Part shown: positions 26,329 to 35,326 of the stretch, piece after piece
Layout of the letters: each line of letters starts with the position of its first letter
How positions within the stretch are numbered: the first letter of the stretch is position 1
Assembly: GCA_900473795.1 (NCBI GenBank)
Contig: UCMT01000009.1
Location: 1-55,892 of the forward strand
Direction of reading: 5' to 3'
Source: Hyphomicrobiales bacterium
Lineage (GTDB): Bacteria; Pseudomonadota; Alphaproteobacteria; Rhizobiales; Rhizobiaceae
DNA: 55,892 nucleotides
Notes under the pieces: generated by a model
Told to the model about the DNA's origin: nothing
The model's database searches: none
Seen by the model: the letters and a program-made list of their open reading frames with translations, nothing else
Translations under genes and position numbers: made by a program

Positions 26329-27249
26329 TCACGAAGACCAGGGTGCGTTTCTCAGAAGGCGTTGTTCGTCTCGACGAACCAGCTCTTTCACGAATTGCTT
26401 TACGGCTCTCACTCTGGGGAGATAGGCCAGATCCTGATGTGCCGACATCCAGATCTCGCGTTCGCCGCTCAACTTGTCGAGCACTGGAACGAGACCGAGG
26501 TTCAGACTGCGTGCGAATTCGGGAAGGGCTACTATTCCTGCGCCCGCAGACGCCGCGAACATCTGCGACATCATGCTGTTTGAGCTAAACGCGATTTTTG
26601 GGGCGGGTACCAGTTCCTCTAGCCAGAGAACACTTTCAAGCTGGACCAGCTCCTCGATATAGCCAACAAAGCGGTGGTCACTAAGATCCGCCGCTTGAGA
26701 GGGAACGCCATTGCGCTCCAGATAGCTCTGCGAAGCGAATAAGCCAGTCTTGAAACGTCCGATCAGCTGACTGTCGAGAGAAGTTCCGTGGGGCTTGAAG
26801 AAGCTTAGGAACAGATCGGCTTCCCGGCGAGCGACCCGAACCGTTTGCGGCGATGTTACAAGCTCAAGGTCAAGATCAGGGTACCGGCTACTGAGTTCAA
26901 CGAGGCGCTCTGAGAGGTAAAGCGTTGCGATGCCTTCCATGGTGGCTAATCTGACTGTGCCGCGAATTTCGTCACGATTGCTCACGTCGCTTCGAAGAGC
27001 ATTCACGCCGTTCTCGATTTCCTCCGCTCGCCGCATTGTAACCAGCCCGGCCGGTGTCAGCAAAAGTCCATCTTTGGTCCGTTCGACGAGTGCACCGCCA
27101 ACTGTATATTCAAGACGCGCAAGCCGACGCGACACGGTGGAGTGACTGACTTTCAGTTCCCGGGCTGCTCCGGTCACGCTCTTGCACCGGACGACGATGA
27201 GGAAGAGTTTGAGATCGTCCCAATCAAGATGATCGATTGCAGTCGCCAT
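26329..27249 (-). CDS. LysR-family transcriptional regulator 1
   Basis: 306 residues with the N-terminal winged HTH (LKLFLIVVRCKSVTGAARELKVSHSTVSRRLARLE) and the periplasmic-binding-like effector domain (GTVRLATMEGIATLYLSERL). It belongs to the branch with short effector domains. It is divergent from ridA-nitrilase-sulfite-oxidase-like and upstream of the class V enzyme on its own strand, so it is placed to control both. Confidence 0.9.
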   Translation of the reverse strand: MATAIDHLDWDDLKLFLIVVRCKSVTGAARELKVSHSTVSRRLARLEYTVGGALVERTKDGLLLTPAGLVTMRRAEEIENGVNALRSDVSNRDEIRGTVRLATMEGIATLYLSERLVELSSRYPDLDLELVTSPQTVRVARREADLFLSFFKPHGTSLDSQLIGRFKTGLFASQSYLERNGVPSQAADLSDHRFVGYIEELVQLESVLWLEELVPAPKIAFSSNSMMSQMFAASAGAGIVALPEFARSLNLGLVPVLDKLSGEREIWMSAHQDLAYLPRVRAVKQFVKELVRRDEQRLLRNAPWSS

Positions 27250-27430
27250 AGTATCCCCGTCTGTTTTTGCACAGCGTAGTCCATCCTATTCGGATTGGCG
27301 CGGGAATTCGTTCTGTTAGTTTGGAACGGGCTGTAAAGCTGAACGTGCAGCGTACAAAGAAGCAAAATACTCTGCGGACATGCTGATCGACAGCAGGTTG
27401 GCTCCGCTTGAACCTGCCTTTGGAGGAACC

Positions 27431-27814
27431 ATGTCAAGACGAACTGTGAATGCTTCGAACGCTGCGGCAGTAGGACCGTATTCGCACGCGACATGGGCCG
27501 GCGACTTGCTGTTCTGCTCCGGTCAGACTCCGCTTGATCCGAGCACCGGCAAACTTGTCGAAGGAAATGTTGCTGATCAGACCCGCCAGTGTTTCGATAA
27601 TTTGTTTCAGGTCCTGGAGGCAGCAAGGCTCGGGCCGGATGATGTCGTATCCGTCAATGTCTATCTCACCAACATGGACGACTTCGCTCAAATGAACGAG
27701 ATTTACGCGACGCGATTTTCATCGCCCTACCCTGCCCGCACCACCATCGGCTGCGCCAGCCTCCCGCTTGGTGCACGCATTGAAATCGGTCTAACGGCAC
27801 AACGGCACTCGTGA
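27431..27814 (+). CDS. RidA family protein 1 (enamine/imine deaminase)
   Basis: 127 residues from the ATG at 27431, preceded by GGAGG. Landmarks are GPYSHATWAGDLLFCSGQTPLD, the central VEGNVADQTRQCFDNLF, NVYLTNMDDF and the C-terminal arginine segment ARTTIGCASLPLGARIEIG. The catalytic Arg of the Rid group (PARTT) is present. RidA proteins hydrolyse reactive enamines and imines released by PLP enzymes. First gene of a three-gene operon. Confidence 0.9.
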   Translation: MSRRTVNASNAAAVGPYSHATWAGDLLFCSGQTPLDPSTGKLVEGNVADQTRQCFDNLFQVLEAARLGPDDVVSVNVYLTNMDDFAQMNEIYATRFSSPYPARTTIGCASLPLGARIEIGLTAQRHS

Positions 27815-27872
27815 CCCGGTCATTGGCGACCTTGTCGAAATGGCTAATCGCCAAAACTTCATGAGGAGAGGA

Positions 27873-28898
27873 ATGTCGATGGGAAACATGAACTTCAAGG
27901 CCGCCGCTGCTCATATTGCCCCCGTTTATCTCAATCCGGTAGCGAGCGCGGAGAGAGCTTGTTCGGTAATCGCAGAGGCTGCCCGAAATGGCGCATCGCT
28001 CGTCGTATTTTCCGAAAGCTTTCTTCCCGGGTTTCCCGTCTGGGCAGCACTTTACCCACCCATTCAATCGCACGAACATTTCAAGCGCTTCTTGAACGCT
28101 TCCGTATACGTGGATGGACCTGAAATCGAGCGTGTGCGGAAAGCTGCGTCCGACAACGGTGTTTTCGTTTCAATCGGTTTCTCCGAGCGCAACCCGGCAA
28201 GTGTCGCAGGTCTGTGGAATAGCAATGTCCTGATTTCCGATACGGGTGAGATCCTGATCCACCATCGAAAGCTGGTCGCAACTTTTTTCGAGAAACTGGT
28301 TTGGGATCCCGGCGACGGCGCAGGTCTGGTCGTCGCAAATACAAGAATTGGCCGTATTGGCGGTCTCATTTGCGGGGAAAACACAAATCCACTCGCGCGC
28401 TACAGTCTGATGACGCAGGCCGAGCAGGTTCATATAAGCAGTTATCCGCCGATCTGGCCCACTCGCGTTCCGACGGAGAGCGACAACTACGATAACCGGG
28501 CAGCCAACCGCATCCGGGCCTCAGCCCATTGTTTCGAGGCCAAGTGCTTCGGCATCGTTGTCGCCGGTCGGTTCGATGAAAGCGCACGCAGATCTATTGC
28601 TTTGGATGACCCCACAATCGCAGCGATCATAGATGGCAGCCCGCGGGCCAGCAGCTTTTTCCTTGGACCAACTGGGGCGCCAATGGGGGATGAAATGATC
28701 GATGAAGGTATCGGCTATGCCCATATCGATCTGGACGAGTGTGTTGAACCGAAACGATTTCATGACGTCGTTGCTGGTTACAACCGCTTCGATATATTCG
28801 ACGTCACTGTCAACCGGACGCGCCGCAAACCGATCCGGTTCCAAGAAGGCCGGGAGGAATTTGGAACCCGCCTCGATGCACCGGCCCTAGAGGAGTAA
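27873..28898 (+). CDS. Nitrilase
   Basis: 341 residues from the ATG at 27873 with GAGGAGAGG directly before it. The nitrilase triad is complete: Glu48 (VFSESFLPG), Lys133 (HHRKLVATFFE) and Cys167 (GLICGENTNP). The GENTNPLARY context is that of true nitrilases, which convert a nitrile to a carboxylic acid and ammonia, rather than of amidases. Placed between RidA and a molybdopterin enzyme, it probably acts on a nitrile intermediate of the same pathway. Confidence 0.9.
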   Translation: MSMGNMNFKAAAAHIAPVYLNPVASAERACSVIAEAARNGASLVVFSESFLPGFPVWAALYPPIQSHEHFKRFLNASVYVDGPEIERVRKAASDNGVFVSIGFSERNPASVAGLWNSNVLISDTGEILIHHRKLVATFFEKLVWDPGDGAGLVVANTRIGRIGGLICGENTNPLARYSLMTQAEQVHISSYPPIWPTRVPTESDNYDNRAANRIRASAHCFEAKCFGIVVAGRFDESARRSIALDDPTIAAIIDGSPRASSFFLGPTGAPMGDEMIDEGIGYAHIDLDECVEPKRFHDVVAGYNRFDIFDVTVNRTRRKPIRFQEGREEFGTRLDAPALEE

Positions 28899-28902
28899 GG
28901 CG

Positions 28903-29889
28903 ATGACGCGGACGGGTATGCGCATGATAAAGAAGGGCTTCTCCTTCCAAGGTCCGGCTGAAGGGGTTCATGCCCTCAACTCCTGGATCACCCCGGAGGA
29001 CGATCTTTTTCTGGTCACGCATATGGGGTTCCTGAATATCGACCCCAACCATTGGCATCTCGATGTCGATGGCCTCGTGGGCAACCCAACGAGGTTGCGT
29101 CTCTCGGATCTTCAAGCCATGCCTCAGCGCGAGTACATGTCATTCCACGAATGCGCTGGAAGCCCTCTTGCCCCGACAGTCGCCAAGCGCAGGATCGGAA
29201 ATGTGGTTTGGAAAGGGGTGCCGCTGTCGCTTGTTCTGGAGCATGCAAAGATCAGCAACGATGCATCTTACATCTGGACTTCCGGCCTCGAGTGGGGCGA
29301 ATACGCAGGGCTCCAAGAACCCTATCAAAAGGATCTACCTATCGAGAAAGCGCTTTCACAGGAAGTTCTTCTCGCACTTGAGATAAACGATCAGCCACTC
29401 ACTCCGGAGCGTGGAGGTCCGGTTCGACTTGTCGTGCCGGGTTGGTACGGCACGAATTCGGTAAAGTGGGTTGGTTCGATTACGGCTTCAAACCGACGGG
29501 CGAGCGGCGCCTATACGACGCGCTTTTATAACGACCTTACGCCCTCCGGGACAAGGCCGGTTTGGAGTGTCGCCCCGGAGTCGGTTATTGTGTCGCCGTC
29601 ACCGCATGATACGCTATTGGCTGACGTGCCCACGAAAATATGGGGTTGGGCTTGGGGAGATCGTGAGATATCAAGCGTCGAAGTCAGCGTAGATGGAGGT
29701 AACTCCTGGCAGGGTGCTACTCTAGGTCCGCGTGAGGACAGAAGTTGGCACCGGTTTCAATTGCCATGGATCCCAGCATCCGGCCAGCATCGCCTCCTTT
29801 GTCGCTGCACCAACGAGATTGGCGAAGGACAGCCCCTGTCGGACGCAAGAAATGCAGTACACTCCGTGGAAATTCAAGTTTCTAATTAG
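28903..29889 (+). CDS. Sulfite-oxidase-fold molybdopterin enzyme
   Basis: 328 residues, 4 bases after the nitrilase. The Moco domain has the cysteine ligand Cys84 in HECAGSP and the GGPVRLVVPGWYGTNSVKW segment; the C-terminal dimerisation domain follows from about residue 210 (VSPSPHDTL, VSVDGGNSW). Compared with sulfite oxidases, where CAGN is followed by RR, this protein has CAGSPLAP, so the substrate-binding Arg after the Cys is absent. No signal peptide or Tat motif is seen, which suggests a cytoplasmic location. The substrate may differ from sulfite. Confidence 0.85.
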   Translation: MTRTGMRMIKKGFSFQGPAEGVHALNSWITPEDDLFLVTHMGFLNIDPNHWHLDVDGLVGNPTRLRLSDLQAMPQREYMSFHECAGSPLAPTVAKRRIGNVVWKGVPLSLVLEHAKISNDASYIWTSGLEWGEYAGLQEPYQKDLPIEKALSQEVLLALEINDQPLTPERGGPVRLVVPGWYGTNSVKWVGSITASNRRASGAYTTRFYNDLTPSGTRPVWSVAPESVIVSPSPHDTLLADVPTKIWGWAWGDREISSVEVSVDGGNSWQGATLGPREDRSWHRFQLPWIPASGQHRLLCRCTNEIGEGQPLSDARNAVHSVEIQVSN

Positions 29890-29962
29890 GCCACAATGAC
29901 CGCGAGATTAGCCGGCACTTGACGAAAATTGGACGTTCAGGCTCCGCCTCGGTCATAAAATG

Positions 29963-29993
29963 AACGTGCCCAAGGAAACTCGGCACGTTTTTT
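29963..29993 (+). terminator. Rho-independent terminator of the ridA-nitrilase operon
   Basis: AACGTGCC (29963-29970) pairs with GGCACGTT (29982-29989) around an 11-base loop and is followed by further T residues to 29993. It lies 74 bases after the stop of the molybdopterin enzyme gene. Confidence 0.8.
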
Positions 29994-30076
29994 GATTTGA
30001 ACGACTTTCAGACCACCATGATTGGGTGGACCGTCGCAATGATGAATATCGGACGCGCAGGCCGATGGCCAGTAGT

Positions 30077-30595
30077 TTAATACCCACGATTACCCTCCCT
30101 CCGACGCCTCCAGCGCCTTAGTTGTTGAGTTCGAGATTGATGCTGACGCACCCTCTTCCCCGAAGGCGAGTCCCTTTCCGTCCTAGTGTAAAGATCGGCG
30201 TATTGCTGCCGCAGGATGTTCTTCTGAACCTTACCCATCGCGTTGCGCGGCAGGTCGTCGGCGAAGACGATGCGCTTGGGTTGTTTGTAGCGTGAAAGAC
30301 GGTCCTGGAGGGCGCCGACCGTCGTCTTCTCATCGAGGACAAAGCCGGGCTTTAGCACGATGATGGCCGTTACGCCTTCTCCGAAATCGGGATGCGGCAC
30401 ACCAATCACAGCGCTCTCAACCACACCCTCGATCCGGTCGATCTCGCCTTCGACCTCTTTCGGATAGATGTTGTATCCACCCGAAATCACCAGATCCTTG
30501 CCGCGGCCGACGATATGGACATGCCTTCCTGGTCGATCTTGCCGAGATCACCGCTGATAGAGAAGCCGTCGGTAGTGACCAGATCCGGCCCGCGC
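30077..30595 (-). pseudogene. matB: 3' remnant of malonyl-CoA synthetase (AMP-forming acyl-CoA ligase)
   Basis: Only the C-terminal domain is left: DGF-ISGDLGKIDQEG, then after a frameshift near 30522 GRGKDLVISGGYNIYPKEVEGEIDRI, VPHPDFGEGVTAIIV and the catalytic-lysine region LPRNAMGKVQKNILRQQYADLY, which is characteristic of MatB. The rest of the gene is replaced by an IS3 orfA fragment at about 30595. MatB makes malonyl-CoA from malonate; this copy is dead. Confidence 0.8.
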
Positions 30596-30809
30596 GTGCG
30601 TCAGCAACTTCTTCAGCTTGGCGTTCTCGCCCTCGAGAGCCTTTAGCTTGCGGGCACCGGAAACCTCCATACCGCCAAACTTCGCCTTGTATTTGTAGAA
30701 GGTCGCTTCGGAGTCCGTGTTTGCGGCAGACATCAGCCGTCCTCACGCCGGTCTCCTGCTCTTTCAATATCCCGATAAACTGCTCATCCGTGAGCCGTTA
30801 ATGCTTCAT
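30596..30809 (-). mobile_element. IS3-family (IS407-like) orfA remnant
   Basis: Leftward-reading fragment of the transposase helper OrfA. It begins with ATG AAG CAT followed by a stop codon, then RLTDEQFIGILKEQETG and VRTADVCRKHG, changes frame, and continues with SEATFYKYKAKFGGMEVS and ENAKLKKLL before ending at the matB relic. The N-terminal helix-turn-helix is split, so it is inactive. It lies head to head with a different IS3 remnant. Confidence 0.75.
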
Positions 30810-30819
30810 ATGTCCGTCT

Positions 30820-31893
30820 CCTCAAGTACGCCGGCATGTTGCCGCCGGAGATGAGGAAGCTGAAGCAGCTCGAGGACGAGAATGCGCGATTGAAGAAGAT
30901 CGTTGCGGATCTGACGCTGGACCGCGAGATGCTGCAGGATGTCATTCGGCGAAAGCTTGACCTGCTCGGAAACGGGAGGTGGTGAAGGGTATGTGCCGGG
31001 ACTGGACGATCTCGATCCGGCGTGCTTGCGGTGCACTCGACTTTGACCGGTCGACCTACCATTACACCTCCCGTCGCGCCGATCAGGCCGGTCTGGAACG
31101 TCGCATTCGTGAGATTTGCGAAACGCGCGTGCGATACGGCTACCGCCGTGTGCATGTGCTGCTGGAACGCGAAGGTTGGGGCACCAACATCAAGCGAACC
31201 TATCGCATTTACAGAGACTTGGGCCTGCAGTTGCGCAACAAGACGCCGAAGCGCAGGGTCAAGGCAAAGCTTCGGGAAGATCGGCAGATGGCTATCGGTC
31301 CGAACGACGTGTGGGCGATGGACTTCGTGCACGATCAGCTCGCGACCGGAAAGAAACTGCGGGTTCTGACGGTGGTCGACACCTTCTCACGCTACGTGCC
31401 AGTGCTTGATCCGCGTCACAGCTATCGCGGGGAAGATGTGGTGCAAACGCTGGAACGGGTATGCCGCCAGGTTGGCTATCCGAAGACGATTCGTGTCGAT
31501 CAGGGTACGGAATTTGTGTCCCGCGATCTCGACCTGTGGGCCTATGCCAAGGGCGTGATCTTGGACTTCTCACGGCCGGGTAAACCCACGGACAATGCTT
31601 TTATCGAAGCATTCAACGGTCGCTTCCGAGCCGAGTGCCTGAACCAGCATTGGTTCCTGACCCTTGCGGACGCCCGCGAAAAGATGGAGGATTGGCGCAG
31701 AGACTACAATGAGTTTCGGCCCCATGGTGCGATCGGCAACAAGGTACCGATCTCACTGATGAATCCGGGAAGCGCCACCAGCCCGCTTCCCTGAGAGAGG
31801 CCGGAAAACTCTACCATCCGCTGGTCCAGAAACCTGGGGCGGTTCACTCACGGACTCTACTAAAAATTGGAGGAAGTTAAGGGTCCCAGGTCA
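30820..31893 (+). mobile_element. IS3-family element, 5'-truncated
   Basis: Rightward element whose orfA starts mid-gene (KYAGMLPPEMRKLKQLEDEN) and ends at the TGA at 30982-30984, overlapping orfB. The right end is probably at 31893, where the sequence finishes in CCAGGTCA, that is a TGACCTGG terminus on the other strand. No matching left terminus or target duplication remains because the left end is lost at the junction with the other IS remnant. Confidence 0.7.
30979..31794 (+). CDS. IS3-family transposase OrfB
   Basis: 271 residues, DDE integrase-type transposase. The HTH_21 part (RRIREICETRVRYGYRRVHVLL) precedes the rve core with the catalytic triad: Asp in VWAMDFVHD, Asp in IRVDQGTEF and Glu in AFIEAFNGRFRAECL. 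It starts with GTG, overlapping the orfA end, and would normally be made by frameshifting from orfA. With orfA truncated, the element is probably immobile, although OrfB itself is intact. Confidence 0.9.
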   Translation: MVKGMCRDWTISIRRACGALDFDRSTYHYTSRRADQAGLERRIREICETRVRYGYRRVHVLLEREGWGTNIKRTYRIYRDLGLQLRNKTPKRRVKAKLREDRQMAIGPNDVWAMDFVHDQLATGKKLRVLTVVDTFSRYVPVLDPRHSYRGEDVVQTLERVCRQVGYPKTIRVDQGTEFVSRDLDLWAYAKGVILDFSRPGKPTDNAFIEAFNGRFRAECLNQHWFLTLADAREKMEDWRRDYNEFRPHGAIGNKVPISLMNPGSATSPLP

Positions 31894-32011
31894 AACCCTA
31901 AAAACTGTATTGATTCCCGACGACACCACACCAGCAATTCCAACTTTTCGACATTATCCCCCAACAAAAGTCATGCGCGCGAACGGAGTGCCGCGGTCGA
32001 CCGATGCCGTG

Positions 32012-33184
32012 TCACAGCTTTGCTCGCAGCACCTCAAAGACCGAGGCGAGATCGTCGTCATTGCTGTAGTAATGAGGAGAGAAACGGATCGCATCGTTCC
32101 TGACGCTGCATTTGACATCAGCAGCGTCCAGTCTTGAAAACAAGACGCTGGTAGCGATTCTGGGATTCTTCAGCAGGATGATGCCCGACTGAGATTTTTC
32201 CGGCCAGTCGCTTGTGACTTCGTATCCGGCGGATTTCGCCCGCGCCCGAATCCGCGACCCGAGTTCCAGAACATAATTTTCGATCTTCTCGATCCCGACG
32301 GAGTCGATTTCTTCTAGCCTCTTGGCCAGTCCGAAGATGCCTGCGCCGTTCTCGGTGCCGGGTTCGAAACGCCTAGCGTCTGGTAAATAATCGAGAACGC
32401 GATGAAAGGAGAAGGCGTCGTTGACGCTCAACCAGCCGACAATGCGCGGTTTGATGCGTTCGAAGGCCTTATCGGAGAACGCGACAAACCCGACCCCTAC
32501 TGGCCCGAGCATCCATTTATGGGCGCTCACGACCAGGACATCGATGCCGTCGACGTCCATGTCGGTCCTCAGCACGCCGACCGACTGCGTGCCGTCGACG
32601 ACCAGCAGAGCGTCATGATCGGCGCAGATTTGCGAGAATTTGGCCAGATCGACCCGGAACCCGCTGTAGAACTGGACATGGCTCACTGCGACCAGTTTCG
32701 TCCTGCTGTCGACTAGCAAGCGGAGATCATCTGACGCAAGCTCACCGTCACGCGCCTTCATCTTCCGGACTTCCACACCCTGCTGGGAGAGCGACTCCCA
32801 GATGAGGAAGTTCGAAGGAAACTCGAGCTCGGGGACCACCAGGTTGTCACCGGGCTGCCAGTCGATTCCCAGCGCGACAATCGACAGGCCGTGCGAGGTG
32901 TTTTGGATGTAGGCGATCCGTTCCGCAGAGGAACCAACGAGCTTGGCGGCGAGGCTGCGGCCTTTGTCGCGTGTCGGCGCGCCTGCCGCCGTGATCCCGG
33001 ACACGTCCGTGGCGTGGAGTGCGGCCTGCCGGGCGATCGCATCCCGCACGCCGATCGAGATCGGAGAGACCGCGGCATTGTTCCAGTAGATGCATTCTTC
33101 GACGATTGGATACTGGGTGCGGATTTCTGCGAGTTCGGCACCGTTCAGATTGGTCTCGTGCTTCGTTGAAGCGTCGGCGTTCAT
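32012..33184 (-). CDS. Class V PLP-dependent enzyme (cysteine desulfurase-like) 2
   Basis: 390 residues, started at an ATG with GAGG upstream. N-terminal YWNNAAVSPIS, cofactor Asp in LLVVDGTQSVGVL, and the PLP lysine in VVSAHKWMLGPVGVGF. The C-terminus contains VRNDAIRFSPHYYSNDDDL, the same SPHYY element as the paralogue at 24959. No active-site Cys loop typical of housekeeping IscS/SufS is evident. It probably cleaves or eliminates from an amino acid brought in by the ABC transporter whose binding protein gene lies directly upstream. Confidence 0.85.
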   Translation of the reverse strand: MNADASTKHETNLNGAELAEIRTQYPIVEECIYWNNAAVSPISIGVRDAIARQAALHATDVSGITAAGAPTRDKGRSLAAKLVGSSAERIAYIQNTSHGLSIVALGIDWQPGDNLVVPELEFPSNFLIWESLSQQGVEVRKMKARDGELASDDLRLLVDSRTKLVAVSHVQFYSGFRVDLAKFSQICADHDALLVVDGTQSVGVLRTDMDVDGIDVLVVSAHKWMLGPVGVGFVAFSDKAFERIKPRIVGWLSVNDAFSFHRVLDYLPDARRFEPGTENGAGIFGLAKRLEEIDSVGIEKIENYVLELGSRIRARAKSAGYEVTSDWPEKSQSGIILLKNPRIATSVLFSRLDAADVKCSVRNDAIRFSPHYYSNDDDLASVFEVLRAKL

Positions 33185-33306
33185 GAGTGGCCTCGGTCAA
33201 TAAATGGCGCAGTTTCCACCGGTCCCGATGCGCGTGAACGCGGTCGCGGCAAAGAAGCTGAGGCGGGTGGAAGCGAACGGATGGCGCTCATCCGCCCGCC
33301 AGATGC

Positions 33307-34146
33307 TTATTCGGCGATTTGACCGACTTTGGTGATGATGCGGGAGTTTTTGACCGCTGCGAGCGACATGCCATACTTGTCGAGTACGGCCTTATACGTG
33401 CCGTTGGCGATGAGCTCTTGGAATATGGCCTGCATCATTTCGGCCGACGCCTTGTCGCCCTTCTGAACGGCGACGCCCAGCGGGAGAACGTCGTAGACAC
33501 CAGGAGCAACAACGAGCTTTCTATTGCTGGTCTTCTCGTAATATCCAGCTGCAGTGGAGTCGTCGAAACGAACGTCAGCTCGACCAGTCAACACTGCCTG
33601 AATCGTGTCTTTCTGCTCGGGATAGATGACTTTGTCGATCTTCGGGAGGTTGGAGTTTGCACAGTCCTCGCCCAGCTTGTCCGCGGTGAAATCGGCCGCC
33701 GATCCGGTCTGGACTGCCACTCGCTTGCCGCATAGGCTCTTTGCATCAGTGATCGAGTCCTTCTTGTCCGGGAGAACCATAGCCACGGTTCCGGACTGGA
33801 GGAACGTGACGAAGTCGACCTGCTTCAGACGATCTTCCTTCACCGTGAACGTCGCCCACGCAACCTTGACCCTTCCGGCGGCGAGCGAGGGAATCTGAGA
33901 TGCGAAGGGTATGCGCTGAAGGTCGAGTTTCGCCGAGATGAGCTTCGCTGCCTCGTTCGCCAAATCCACGTCCAGCCCAGCCGGTTGGCCGTTTGCATCG
34001 ACGAACTCGAATGGCGCGTAGTCGAGCCCGTTGGCGATTGTGAGCGTACCCGAAGATTTAACGAAGTCGGTGACCGGAATTTCTGCTCCGATCGCGGTAT
34101 GTGCGAGCGACAGGGCGAAGAGAATACCGAGATGCGTGGCCTTCAT
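33307..34146 (-). CDS. Amino-acid-type ABC transporter substrate-binding protein
   Basis: 279 residues, PBP family 3. The signal peptide ends near Ile-Gly-Ala (residue 21). Landmarks are IANGLDYAPFEFVDANGQPAGLDVDLAN, WATFTVKEDRLKQVDF, CGKRVAVQTGSAADF and VRFDDSTAAGYY. It binds a polar amino acid or opine-like compound in the periplasm. The matching ATPase and permease genes lie at 35866-37607. It reads into the class V enzyme gene, 122 bases further on. Confidence 0.9.
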   Translation of the reverse strand: MKATHLGILFALSLAHTAIGAEIPVTDFVKSSGTLTIANGLDYAPFEFVDANGQPAGLDVDLANEAAKLISAKLDLQRIPFASQIPSLAAGRVKVAWATFTVKEDRLKQVDFVTFLQSGTVAMVLPDKKDSITDAKSLCGKRVAVQTGSAADFTADKLGEDCANSNLPKIDKVIYPEQKDTIQAVLTGRADVRFDDSTAAGYYEKTSNRKLVVAPGVYDVLPLGVAVQKGDKASAEMMQAIFQELIANGTYKAVLDKYGMSLAAVKNSRIITKVGQIAE

Positions 34147-34236
34147 GATGATCCCCTTTTATTGGACGTTGGTGTTTGCATTGGTAAGGAAGCACGTCTC
34201 TCACAGTGAAACTAATTGAAAAGATGCATTGACAAT

Positions 34237-34251
34237 ATGAACCCCATTCAT
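34237..34251. promoter_or_regulatory. Candidate LysR binding site
   Basis: ATGAA-N5-TTCAT, a symmetric 15-base element with the T-N11-A spacing of LysR-type operators. It lies in the divergent region between the binding-protein gene and the LysR gene starting at 34311. Binding is inferred from position and symmetry. Confidence 0.45.
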
Positions 34252-34310
34252 GATCTCTGGAGACGCCGATCTGTTTGACGGCTGATCGAAAGGGCCCGAG
34301 GGGTAGCGAC

Positions 34311-35264
34311 ATGACCGAGTTCTCTTTGAACCAGATCGATCTGAACCTCCTGAGGACCTTCGACGTCCTAATGCTGGAGCAGAGTGTGACGAGGGCTGCT
34401 GACAGGCTCGGACGAACACAGTCGGCCATAAGCCATTCACTGGGCAGACTTCGCGACGTGTTTCAGGACGAACTCTTCACGCGGGATGCCGGGGTCATGG
34501 AGCCGACCGCCCGGGCGAAGGAATTAGCGGAGGTTATTTCAAGGGCGTTGCACGAAATCCGGGTGGCGGTGGACCGTCACCTCAATTTCGATCCGGCGAC
34601 CACCTCCAGAATTTTTCGGATCGGCCTCTCGGACTATACGGCCGTCACCTACTTGCCCGCACTGATCGAGAATTTCTCGAAGCTCGCGCCCAACGCTTCG
34701 TTGAACGTGGTCCACGCGAGGGAACCCGACGCGCTCGGCTTATTGAAAAACCGCGAAGTCGAATGCGCGGTCCTTGGAAACCCAAAACTCGATGCCGAGC
34801 ACTTCGAGGTCGTGGAGCTTTCGAGGGATCGGATGGTTTGTGCCGGATGGACCGGGAATCCGGCCATGGCCGATATGTCGTTCGACCGTTACCTCGCCTC
34901 GCCGCATCTCCAGATATCCGCGGACGGCATCGCCGCTGGCGTCGCCGACGTAACTTTGCAAAAGCTCGGGCTTCATCGAAAAGTGGTCGCGACGATACCG
35001 CACTACCTCGTTGCTCCATGGGTCATCAAAGGCACGGAGCTGATTTCGGTGTTTGGCGACGGCGTGTTGTTGGCGCTCGCTGACGAAAGCGAGACGGCGA
35101 TCGTTCCTCCGCCCCTCGAACTTCCCGATGTCACGATTTTAATGATCTTCGACAGATCGAATGAACTCGACCCCGGGCAGGTGTGGTTCCGGAACCTGAT
35201 CAGAGACGTGGCTGAGAAGCAGAGAATGCTCAAGCAAAGCGTCTATCAACGACTGGAGCTTTGA
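34311..35264 (+). CDS. LysR-family transcriptional regulator 2
   Basis: 317 residues from the ATG at 34311. The HTH (LNLLRTFDVLMLEQSVTRAADRLGRTQSAISHSLGRLR) and the following FQDELFTRDAG place it in the NodD/NahR-like branch. The effector domain runs from about residue 95 (RIFRIGLSDYTAVTYLPALI). It is divergent from the binding-protein gene and converges on the second ridA gene, so it likely controls the transport and catabolic genes around it. Confidence 0.9.
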   Translation: MTEFSLNQIDLNLLRTFDVLMLEQSVTRAADRLGRTQSAISHSLGRLRDVFQDELFTRDAGVMEPTARAKELAEVISRALHEIRVAVDRHLNFDPATTSRIFRIGLSDYTAVTYLPALIENFSKLAPNASLNVVHAREPDALGLLKNREVECAVLGNPKLDAEHFEVVELSRDRMVCAGWTGNPAMADMSFDRYLASPHLQISADGIAAGVADVTLQKLGLHRKVVATIPHYLVAPWVIKGTELISVFGDGVLLALADESETAIVPPPLELPDVTILMIFDRSNELDPGQVWFRNLIRDVAEKQRMLKQSVYQRLEL

Positions 35265-35326
35265 ACACGCCTGCGGCCTGCGTGCCTCTAGTCATGGGTG
35301 ACCGCGAACCGGGCATGCAGGCATCC

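Noticed and set aside
24959..33184. Class V enzymes as housekeeping cysteine desulfurases for Fe-S assembly
   Set aside because: Neither shows an evident active-site Cys loop and neither lies near isc or suf genes; both are in catabolic contexts.
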